NCBI GenBank assembly: GCA_002255065.1
Contig: NJEF01000031.1
Coordinates: 1 to 8,808 of the forward strand
Length of the DNA: 8,808 bases
DNA from: Desulfurococcales archaeon ex4484_204
GTDB lineage: Archaea > Thermoproteota > Thermoprotei_A > Sulfolobales > NBVN01
Direction of reading: 5' to 3'
Under the pieces are notes generated by a model. The model was not told the origin of the DNA. It saw nothing but the letters and a program-made list of their open reading frames with translations, and ran no database searches. Below are positions 1 through 5,218 of the stretch, in pieces. The position numbers and the translations under genes are program-made. Each line of letters starts with the position of its first letter. The first letter of the stretch is position 1.

Positions 1-540
1 ACCGAGATCGGCTTAAGGCTTAGGTTAAGGCACCTAACGCTGATAGAGCTCATAAACCATTTAAGGCAGTCCTTAAGGGTTCTCGAGTACCAGCTAACCC
101 ATAAGAGGTTTAGTGAGCTCGACGAGCTGGTTAGGCTTAGAGCGAGGTTCACCAGGGTTCTAGACCTAGCTGAGAACGCGTACTTCATGCTCGACAGGGA
201 TATTAAGGAGCTCTTTAACCACGCTGTTAAGGCCCTTGAGGTGAACAAGCTAATGCTGAGCGTTGAGAGGAAGTCCGAAGCTCTGAACTACATGATAATG
301 ACTAGGTACCAGGACAAGATAAATAAGATGCAGCTAGTCCTAACGGTGCTGTTCGGCATCTTCGGCGTGCCCTTCTTCGTGTTCTCCTACATAGAGTGGT
401 ACTTCGACTACGTAGTGCCTGGGAGGTCCCCCAACTTCTGGCCGGTAACCATGATAACGTTCCTCCCCATGGCGCTAATAATGGTGGTAACGATAACCCT
501 CTTCATTAAGTGGAAGAGGGAGGTGTTTAGGTGGAGGTAG
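1..540 (+). CDS. C-terminal part of a CorA-like two-helix membrane protein (5' end outside window)
   Basis: The frame is open from base 1 to the TAG at 538-540, giving the last 179 residues of a protein whose start lies to the left. The first ~105 residues are highly charged and helical with heptad-like leucines, as in a long coiled or bundled stalk. Two hydrophobic segments follow at about residues 111-131 and 148-170. They are joined by a short loop rich in aromatics (IEWYFDYVVPGRSPNFW), and the tail ends in basic residues (KWKREVFRWR). A long helix, two C-terminal membrane helices and a basic tail match the layout of CorA-type metal-ion channels, and the stretch before the first helix (LNYMIMTRYQDKINKM) resembles the CorA stalk end. 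The GMN motif that marks true CorA filters is absent: the corresponding place reads GIFGVPF. Ion transport is therefore only an inference, and another coiled-coil membrane protein is possible. The last 14 bases overlap the convergent thioesterase gene. Confidence 0.6.
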   Translation, partial: TEIGLRLRLRHLTLIELINHLRQSLRVLEYQLTHKRFSELDELVRLRARFTRVLDLAENAYFMLDRDIKELFNHAVKALEVNKLMLSVERKSEALNYMIMTRYQDKINKMQLVLTVLFGIFGVPFFVFSYIEWYFDYVVPGRSPNFWPVTMITFLPMALIMVVTITLFIKWKREVFRWR

Positions 541-940
541 GTCTGCTACCCAGGGCTACCTCCCTTAACCCGCTAACAAACTCTGACCTACTAACTACGT
601 ACCTCTCGTGAAGCCCCTGCCCTAGCTTCCTGTCCCCCCACCAGGCCTCAACCCAGAAGGTTAGACGCTTACCATCTACGCTGAGCAGCTCGGCCCTAAC
701 CTCCACCTCCACACCTATAGGTGCTGCTGAGGTGTGCCTAACGGATACGTAGGTACCCACCGTCGTGTACCCCTTAGGTAAGCGGTCCTCAACAAGCAAC
801 CTACACGTCTCCTCCATAAACGCTAACATTGAGGGTGTTGAGAGGACCTCGACGTCTCCTGAGCTAACGTGTCTAGCTGAGTGCTCAGGCTTCGTAACAA
901 ACCTCCTACACCCCTTTAAACCCTTCTTTAAGCCCTCCAC
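527..940 (-). CDS. FlK-type hotdog thioesterase
   Basis: A 137-residue protein of the single-hotdog acyl-CoA thioesterase class, best matched by fluoroacetyl-CoA thioesterase FlK. Seen directly: Thr35, Glu43 and His69, with His69 in the motif RHTSAAPIG. The spacing (8 and 26 residues) is the same as that of the FlK catalytic residues Thr42, Glu50 and His76, and FlK carries a similar HTAATPPG-like stretch. The C-terminal half (VEVEVRAEL, GKRLTFWVEAW, GQGLHERYVV) fits the remaining hotdog strands. The likely reaction is hydrolysis of a small acyl-CoA thioester in the cytoplasm. Fluoroacetyl-CoA itself is an unlikely substrate in an archaeon, so the physiological substrate is unknown. The start is a GTG preceded by GGGAGGTGG with about 7 bases of spacing, and no better start lies between it and an in-frame stop at 977-979. 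It is divergent from the Nudix gene and overlaps the membrane-protein gene tail to tail by 14 bases. Confidence 0.82.
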   Translation of the reverse strand: MEGLKKGLKGCRRFVTKPEHSARHVSSGDVEVLSTPSMLAFMEETCRLLVEDRLPKGYTTVGTYVSVRHTSAAPIGVEVEVRAELLSVDGKRLTFWVEAWWGDRKLGQGLHERYVVSRSEFVSGLREVALGSRPTST

Positions 941-990
941 ACCAATCCACCTCCCTAAGATATCTGTGGAGGGTATTTATTACTCAACCT

Positions 991-1000
991 TTAATATAAA
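991..1000. promoter_or_regulatory. Shared TATA element for the divergent thioesterase and Nudix genes
   Basis: The 92-base gap between the two divergent starts contains one clear A/T-rich element, ttaatataaa, which reads tttatattaa on the other strand. On the minus strand it would place a transcript start near 967-970, leaving a ~28-base leader that includes the GGGAGGTGG ribosome site. On the plus strand a start near 1022-1026 gives an almost leaderless Nudix transcript. Archaeal TATA boxes can work in both directions. The assignment is by position and composition only. Confidence 0.4.
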
Positions 1001-1032
1001 CAGGTAGCCTGATCTACCCTTGGGGAAGTTAG

Positions 1033-1557
1033 GTGCATGGAGAATGGCCTAAGCTAGCTGTAGGGGCTGTCGTGTTGAGGGGGTCCTCGGAGGTACTGCT
1101 CGTTAAGCGTAGGTACCCACCGTCAGCGGGCTGGTGGTCCCTGCCCGGAGGCCACGTAGAGCCCGGGGAGCCCTTAACCGATGCAGTGCTGAGGGAGTTA
1201 AGGGAGGAGACAGGGCTCCAGGGCAGCAACCCAAAACCCTTAGCTATTACCGAGTACATAGCTTGGGATAAGGGCTCCCTCAAGTACCACTACCTGATAG
1301 TGGACTTCCTGATAGGGAGCTTTAAGGGGGAGGTAAGGCCTAACCACGAATCCCTAGACATAGGCTTCTTCAGCTTTAAGGAGGCGCTGAACATGAAAAT
1401 AACGATAACGACTAGGAAGCTCCTCTACAAGATCATAGAGGGTGGGGTGGGTAGGGTGTACTACCTAAGCACGGTGCTCGACGTAGGTAGCTATAGGGAG
1501 GTTATTGAGGGGCTTATTAGGAAGGCTCCAAGGATCCGTGAGGAGCATCTTAGGTAG
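1033..1557 (+). CDS. Nudix hydrolase
   Basis: A 174-residue protein with a complete Nudix box GX5EX7REUXEEXGU at residues 40-62 (GHVEPGE, seven residues, RELREETGL). It is preceded by the usual core strand (LAVGAVVLRGSSEVLLVKRR) and a WWSLPGG turn. The box binds Mg2+ and catalyses hydrolysis of a nucleoside diphosphate linked to another group. Likely substrates are ADP-ribose-like compounds, NDP-sugars or oxidised nucleotides, but the sequence does not settle which. The last ~60 residues form an extra C-terminal region (residues ~115-174) beyond the minimal fold, which may help in substrate choice or dimerisation. The start is GTG at 1033. An in-frame TAG at 1030-1032 rules out any longer form, and the next start codons (codons 14-15) would cut the first core strand. 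The upstream ggggaag is only a weak ribosome site. The gene ends 9 bases from the convergent sufB-like gene. Confidence 0.88.
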   Translation: MHGEWPKLAVGAVVLRGSSEVLLVKRRYPPSAGWWSLPGGHVEPGEPLTDAVLRELREETGLQGSNPKPLAITEYIAWDKGSLKYHYLIVDFLIGSFKGEVRPNHESLDIGFFSFKEALNMKITITTRKLLYKIIEGGVGRVYYLSTVLDVGSYREVIEGLIRKAPRIREEHLR

Positions 1558-1566
1558 GGGGTCCAG

Positions 1567-2763
1567 CTACATAGCGGCCCTGCTCATAAGCCTTACCACG
1601 TTCTTAACGTAGCTCTCCATCCTGCCCGTTAACCCCCTAACCTCGACGTTCATGAAGCCCCTTACAATTAGCTCCTCGGCCTCCTCCCTACTGAAGCCCT
1701 TACTAACGAGGTAAGCTATCTCTTCCTCAGCTATCCTCCCTATGGAGGCCTCATGGGTCAGCATCACGTCCCTCCCAGTACCGCCGAGCTCAGGTACTGA
1801 GTAGAGGGCAGCCTTACTGCTCAGTATTAAGCCCTTACACTCTATGTGCCCCCTACCCCTAACCCCGCTTACCCTAGCTCTAGCCCACGCCCTAGACCTG
1901 TCCTTAACGACGAACCTGGATACGAGCTCCGACGCCGCGTCACCGACCATGACCGCCTCAGTCCCTACATCCACTACCGAGCCCCCCCTTCCAAGCACTA
2001 TGCTCGATGCGTACACCTTACTGCCATTGCCCTTAAGGATTACCTTAGGGTAGGTCTGCAGGGTCTTAACCCTGGAGAGGTTCATGTAGTACATAACCAT
2101 AGATGCCCTGTCCTCGAGTAGGGCCGCGGACCTAGGCCTTACATGGGTCCCCCTGTTCCACGCATGGATCATTACGTAGGATAGCTTAGCACCCTCCATG
2201 ACGTAGAACTCCGTTATACCTGCGTGAAGTCCAAACACCTCCGGCATTATGGTGCACCCCGTCACGATAGTTGCTTCAGCCCCCTCCTCTAAAATCACGA
2301 GGTTATGGGGTGCTTGAAGGCCCTCACTAGCCATGAAGAGACATGTCTGTATAGGCTCGGAGACCTTAACACCCCTCTTAACCCTAACGTAGTACCCCCC
2401 AACCCCTTTAAGAGCTGCAATAGCTGTGTACTTATCCTGGCCTGGCTTAATAAGCCTCCAGAGGAGCTCCCTAGCTATGTCCGGGTAGTTACCTATGAAG
2501 TCCTCAACGGTGGTTACCTCAACCCCTGAGAGCCTGCTTAACGACTCAACCACCCTGTCATCGACCTGCATGTACATAGCCGTCCTCCTAGCCCTCCTTA
2601 AATCAATACCTACCCCCTCAACCCTCCCTATCTCGAGCTTAGCGGGCTCCCTAACCCTTAACCCTAGGTACTCCCTTACATCGATATCGGGGCCGTAGGG
2701 GGCTGCCCTGTCCAGAGCCTTAAGCGCCTCACCCCTAGCAGCATCAAGCACTTCGTTGACCAC
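1567..2763 (-). CDS. sufB: SufB/SufD-family Fe-S cluster scaffold (SmsB-like)
   Basis: A 398-residue beta-helix scaffold protein of the SufB/SufD family, which with SufC assembles iron-sulfur clusters in the cytoplasm. Seen directly: the family core with EEGAEATIVTGC (Cys170), ITEFYVMEGAKLSYVMIH, and the C-terminal block RGRGHIECKGL (Cys309), then LTHEASIGRIAEEEIAYL with His337-Glu338. Cys309 and His337-Glu338 align with the cysteine (Cys405) and His-Glu pair of E. coli SufB that are tied to cluster building, whereas SufD lacks that cysteine. The protein is therefore SufB-like in function despite its short, SufD-like N-terminus. It starts 5 bases after sufC stops, at a GTG preceded by an in-frame TAG (2764-2766), so no longer form exists. 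GGGTGA at the end of sufC can act as its ribosome site. No sufE, sufS, sufU or second B/D paralogue lies in the window, as in the two-gene archaeal SMS (SmsCB) system. Confidence 0.87.
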   Translation of the reverse strand: MVNEVLDAARGEALKALDRAAPYGPDIDVREYLGLRVREPAKLEIGRVEGVGIDLRRARRTAMYMQVDDRVVESLSRLSGVEVTTVEDFIGNYPDIARELLWRLIKPGQDKYTAIAALKGVGGYYVRVKRGVKVSEPIQTCLFMASEGLQAPHNLVILEEGAEATIVTGCTIMPEVFGLHAGITEFYVMEGAKLSYVMIHAWNRGTHVRPRSAALLEDRASMVMYYMNLSRVKTLQTYPKVILKGNGSKVYASSIVLGRGGSVVDVGTEAVMVGDAASELVSRFVVKDRSRAWARARVSGVRGRGHIECKGLILSSKAALYSVPELGGTGRDVMLTHEASIGRIAEEEIAYLVSKGFSREEAEELIVRGFMNVEVRGLTGRMESYVKNVVRLMSRAAM

Positions 2764-2768
2764 CTACT

Positions 2769-3470
2769 TCACCCGAAACCCTCACTTAACGCTCTCTTAA
2801 GGAAGTCGGGCAGCCTGCACTCCTTAAGGACCCCCTCCTTCATAACGCAGACCTTAGTTGGGGGGATATATTTAGCGATAAGGCCTGTATGGGTTACTAT
2901 AACTATGGATTTAAAGGGGGATCTATTCAAGATCTCCTTAACACCCCTAGCAACGAACCTTAGAGACTCAACATCAACACCGCTGTCAGGCTCGTCTATG
3001 AGGGCTAGCTTAGGGGACTGCGCCATCGTTAACGCTATCTCAACCCTCTTCAACTCCCCCCCGGAGAAGTTCCTGTTTAGATCCCTGTTAAGGAGGTGCT
3101 CGATCCTCAGCATCTCGGTAATGCCTTTAAACTCGCTGGTACTACCCCTCCTCCTTAAAATCTCCGCTAAGAGGTCCCCGACCTTAACACCGCTAATCTT
3201 CGGCGGTATTTGATGCGTTATAGCGAGCCCTCTCTTAACCCTGTACTCCATAGGCTTATCGGTTAGGTCCTCGCCATCGAACAGCACCCTACCACTAACT
3301 ACCTCATACCCCGGGTACCCAAGTACCGCCCTAAGCAGGGAGGTCTTCCCCGAGCCGTTAGGACCTATAATGTAGAGCACCTCGCCCTCAGCAACCCTGA
3401 GGTCGGCATGCCTAACTACGGTGCCGCCCTTAACGCTCACTACTACCTCCTTGAGCTCCAGCTTTAACAT
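2769..3470 (-). CDS. sufC: SufC-type ATPase of Fe-S cluster assembly (SmsC-like)
   Basis: A 233-residue ABC-type ATPase that, unlike importer subunits, works in the cytoplasm with SufB to drive Fe-S cluster assembly. Walker A is GPNGSGKTS (residues 36-44), the Q-loop is at THQIPP (Gln87), the signature is FSGGELKRVEIAL (135-147), Walker B is LALIDEPDSGVD (155-166, catalytic Glu160) and the switch His is His194 (VTHTG). FSGGE followed by KRVEI, and the DEPDSGVD block in place of the DEP(T/S)xxLD usual in importers, are typical of SufC, as is the short Gly-Tyr-Pro region (GYPGYEVVSGRV). The length is slightly below the usual ~250. It is the first gene of a two-gene unit with the sufB-like gene 5 bases downstream. 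The ATG at 3468-3470 has no ribosome site but sits ~27 bases from a TATA box, suggesting a leaderless transcript. Confidence 0.9.
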   Translation of the reverse strand: MLKLELKEVVVSVKGGTVVRHADLRVAEGEVLYIIGPNGSGKTSLLRAVLGYPGYEVVSGRVLFDGEDLTDKPMEYRVKRGLAITHQIPPKISGVKVGDLLAEILRRRGSTSEFKGITEMLRIEHLLNRDLNRNFSGGELKRVEIALTMAQSPKLALIDEPDSGVDVESLRFVARGVKEILNRSPFKSIVIVTHTGLIAKYIPPTKVCVMKEGVLKECRLPDFLKRALSEGFG

Positions 3471-3492
3471 CGTTAATGTAGTATGTTTAACG

Positions 3493-3500
3493 CTTATAAA
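3493..3500 (-). promoter_or_regulatory. Probable leaderless promoter of sufCB
   Basis: The minus strand reads TTTATAAG here, a near-ideal archaeal TATA box centred about 26-27 bases before the ATG of sufC. That spacing puts the transcript start at or next to the start codon, which agrees with the lack of any GGAGG-like site before it. A second A/T-rich block (atttat on the minus strand, 3521-3528) lies further upstream. Assigned from motif and distance only. Confidence 0.5.
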
Positions 3501-3530
3501 CTCTAGATGTTACTTAGAGCATAAATAGTT

Positions 3531-3749
3531 AGGGTTCCGACACCATGCTTACCCAGACCTGCACATCTTCTAACGCTCAGCGCGTGGGGCAGGGCCCCTA
3601 CGTATTAAGGTGTTGGTAACTCCTAGCACCTGCTCTGCTAACATGGCTAAGACCTTGTGAGTGCGGCGAGGAGCTAGCACGTCCCTACCTCTAGGAGGGC
3701 GTGTAGGACTTGGTGTGCTGCGGGCCGTCTCCCCGGTTTAAAGCGCGAC
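3531..3749. other. Hairpin-rich intergenic stretch, possible unrecognised structured RNA
   Basis: This is most of the 279-base gap between livF and sufC. It is visibly more G/C-rich than the promoter DNA beside it and holds no convincing gene. Three stem-loops can be drawn by eye: 3583-3602 (GGGGC/GCCCC, loop AGG, three more pairs after a bulged T), 3608-3631 (nine pairs, two or three of them G-T, six-base loop) and 3676-3719 (a long bulged stem). TATA-like blocks flank it on the left (3493-3500 and 3521-3528) and TTTAAA lies on the right (3737-3742), so either strand could be transcribed. I looked for the marks of 5S rRNA, RNase P RNA, SRP RNA, tRNA and box C/D RNA and found none. It could instead be the untranslated 3' end of the liv transcript or ordinary spacer. 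Confidence 0.3.
3676..3719. other. Long bulged stem-loop in the livF-sufC gap
   Basis: By hand pairing, AGCAC (3676-3680) pairs with GTGCT (3715-3719), GTCC then TA (3681-3687, one bulged C) pairs with TAGGAC (3704-3709), and CCTC (3688-3691) pairs with GAGG (3695-3698) around the loop TAG. Side bulges of five bases lie at 3699-3703 and 3710-3714. About 15 pairs lie in one rod. The two unpaired stretches are both on the same side, a shape more like a folded RNA than a rho-independent terminator, and no T-tract follows on either strand. Confidence 0.35.
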
Positions 3750-4463
3750 CTAAATTATTAGGTACGCCCTCCTCAATCTTTCATCGGTTAGTAGTGAGCG
3801 AGCCTCACCTCTCAACACGATCTTCCCCAACTCCATGACGTATCCTCTATCAGCTATCTCTAGGCTGTGCTTAACGTGTTGCTCGACCAGGAGCATCGTC
3901 ACTCCTGCTTCATCCCTTAACCTCCTTACGGTATCGAATATCGCTATAACCAGCTTAGGCGCTAGTCCGAGGCTGGGTTCATCTAGGAGCAGGATACTGG
4001 GCCTCGACATCAGTGCCCTACCTATAGCTAGCATCTGGGCTTCCCCGCCCGATAACGTCCCTGCTAGCTGGTTCCTCCTCTCCTTAAGCCTCGGGAATAA
4101 GGTGAACACGAACTCTAAGCTATCGCTGAGCTTCTCCTTAGCCTTCCTAGTTAGGGCGCCAGCGACCAGGTTCTCATAGACTGTTAGGTGGTTGAACAGC
4201 CTCCTGCCCTCCGGGACCATTGTTAGACCTAGCTCGACACGCTTATGCGTTGGCAGCCTCCTTATGGAGTTGCCGTTAAGGAGTATGTCCCCCGAGTAGA
4301 GGGTTGTCATCCCCATGATCGTCCTGAGGGTCGTTGTCTTGCCAGCACCGTTAGGGCCTACTAAGGCCACAATCTCCCCCTTACCAACCTCTATCGTGAC
4401 CCCGTGAAGCACCCTGAACTCCCCGTACCCCGCGTACACCTCCTTAAGCTCTAGGGCCGGCAC
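3750..4463 (-). CDS. livF: HAAT-family importer ATPase LivF
   Basis: A 237-residue ATPase, one of the two nucleotide-binding subunits of a branched-chain amino acid/amide (HAAT) ABC importer, on the cytoplasmic face. Walker A is GPNGAGKTT (36-44). The Q-loop region has the LivF hallmark VPEGRRLF (83-90). The signature LSGGEAQMLAIGRAL (137-151) differs from the usual LSGGEQQM by an Ala. Walker B is SILLLDEPSLGL (156-167, catalytic Glu162) and the switch His is His196 in LLVEQH. The length is normal for LivF. The start is GTG at 4461-4463 with GGGGTGG about 7 bases ahead, and the livG stop lies 14 bases upstream. It is the last gene of the livH-M-G-F unit, and transcripts would run on into the hairpin-rich gap. 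LivF pairs with LivG to energise the LivH/LivM channel. Confidence 0.93.
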   Translation of the reverse strand: MPALELKEVYAGYGEFRVLHGVTIEVGKGEIVALVGPNGAGKTTTLRTIMGMTTLYSGDILLNGNSIRRLPTHKRVELGLTMVPEGRRLFNHLTVYENLVAGALTRKAKEKLSDSLEFVFTLFPRLKERRNQLAGTLSGGEAQMLAIGRALMSRPSILLLDEPSLGLAPKLVIAIFDTVRRLRDEAGVTMLLVEQHVKHSLEIADRGYVMELGKIVLRGEARSLLTDERLRRAYLII

Positions 4464-4477
4464 CCCGCTACCACCCC
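4461..4477 (-). promoter_or_regulatory. Ribosome site of livF, repeated before livG
   Basis: The minus strand reads GGGGTGGTAGCGGGGTG, ending in the GTG start of livF. GGGGTGG is the likely Shine-Dalgarno stretch, with 7 bases of spacing. Almost the same string, GGGTGGTAGCGGTG, lies at the livG start (5207-5220). It supports GTG at 4463 as the real livF start. Confidence 0.5.
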
Positions 4478-5218
4478 CTACACGGGCTTAGTGCCTAGGT
4501 ACGCCTCAATAACCCTAGGGTCGCTGGCAACCTCCTTAGGTGTTCCCTCAGCTATCTTAACACCCTCATGCATAACAATTATTCTCTCGCTTAAATTCAT
4601 TACGAACCTCATTACGTGCTCAACGATTACCATAGTCACTCCTAGCTCATCCCTGATCCTGAGCAGGACCTTAGCTAAGGTGTCCATCTCGTGGGGTCTT
4701 AAGCCAGCCGCTACCTCATCTAGGAGGAGGAGCTTAGGGCCTGTGGCTAGCGCTCTAGCTAGGTCTACGAGCTTGTGCTCTATTAAGGTGATCTCGCTGC
4801 CTAACCTAGCGAACTTCTCCTTAGGGAAGCCGACGAACTCGAGGACCTCCCTAGCCCTCTCCTTAGCGCTTTCAACGCTGGGGATCTTTAGTAGAGCCCC
4901 GACGGTGACGGCGTCTAGGACCGTCATCTTCTTAAACGGCCTAACCTTCTGCCACGTCCTAGCTATGCCCCTCTTAACAACTACGTGTGGGGGGAGCCCC
5001 GTGATCTCCCTACCCTCAAAGAACACCCTACCCTCATCGGGCTTGTAAACACCCGTTATGCAGTTAAACAGGGTCGTCTTACCAGCCCCGTTAGGGCCTA
5101 TGAGGCCGAGCATCTCGTTGCTGCGGACATCCATGCTCATCCTGTTAACAGCTACTAGCCCCCCGAACCTCTTGGTTACGTTCCTAACAGACAGGATCGC
5201 GCTACCCACCGCTACCAC
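4478..5218 (-). CDS. livG: HAAT-family importer ATPase LivG, divergent signature motif
   Basis: A 246-residue ATPase, partner of LivF. Walker A is GPNGAGKTTL (41-50), the Q-loop is at RTWQKVRPF (Gln90, typical of LivG), Walker B is KLLLLDEVAAGLRPHE (162-177, catalytic Glu168) and the switch His is His201 (VIVEHVM). The LSGGQ signature expected near residue 143 is missing: the stretch reads EITLIEHKLVDLARALAT. This corresponds to a known LivG variant style (LTLxxxKRLELARALAT), so the gene is probably functional, but the Ser-Gly-Gly that contacts ATP across the dimer is absent. The extra region between the Q-loop and the signature (residues 100-140) is of usual LivG size. The first possible GTG (5218) has GAGGAGGT nine bases ahead. 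GTG at codon 4 (5207-5209) has GGGTGG five bases ahead and is an equal candidate. The 5' end overlaps livM by 17 bases (8 with the later start), implying translational coupling. Confidence 0.91.
   Translation of the reverse strand: MVAVGSAILSVRNVTKRFGGLVAVNRMSMDVRSNEMLGLIGPNGAGKTTLFNCITGVYKPDEGRVFFEGREITGLPPHVVVKRGIARTWQKVRPFKKMTVLDAVTVGALLKIPSVESAKERAREVLEFVGFPKEKFARLGSEITLIEHKLVDLARALATGPKLLLLDEVAAGLRPHEMDTLAKVLLRIRDELGVTMVIVEHVMRFVMNLSERIIVMHEGVKIAEGTPKEVASDPRVIEAYLGTKPV

Noticed and set aside
765..1283. Open frames antisense to the thioesterase (765-1007 +) and the Nudix gene (1029-1283 -)
   Set aside because: Both overlap genes with clear catalytic motifs, and their translations are low-complexity with no family marks.
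1033..1557. CoA-specific Nudix hydrolase, suggested by the neighbouring thioesterase
   Set aside because: The extra CoA-family motif expected ahead of the Nudix box was not seen, so the substrate is left open.
1844..2698. Several + strand open frames opposite sufB
   Set aside because: They are Pro/Thr/Leu-rich mirror translations of a conserved gene, without ribosome sites or domains.
3615..3650. tRNA D-arm-like string (minus strand TTAGC, AGAGCAGG, TGCTAG) in the same gap
   Set aside because: No matching acceptor stem, anticodon arm or GGTTCGA-type T-arm at the right distance, even allowing an intron.
3544..3660. Tiny open frames of about 24 codons on each strand in the livF-sufC gap
   Set aside because: They have no ribosome site, no recognisable protein and only chance length for G/C-rich DNA. 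A ~55-codon minus-strand open stretch through the same place also lacks a good start.
3531..3749. RNase P RNA, SRP RNA or 5S rRNA in the gap
   Set aside because: The RNase P GGAAAGTCC-type core, the SRP GGAA/GCAG helix 8 marks and the 5S consensus are absent on both strands, and the gap is short for the first two.
2905..4179. Open frames on the + strand opposite sufC and livF
   Set aside because: They are antisense to genes with complete Walker and signature motifs. Nothing supports translation.
4491..5048. 185-codon open frame on the + strand opposite livG
   Set aside because: It is fully antisense to a well-supported ATPase gene and its Ser/Thr/Leu-rich translation has no recognisable domain. 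It follows from the codon bias of livG.
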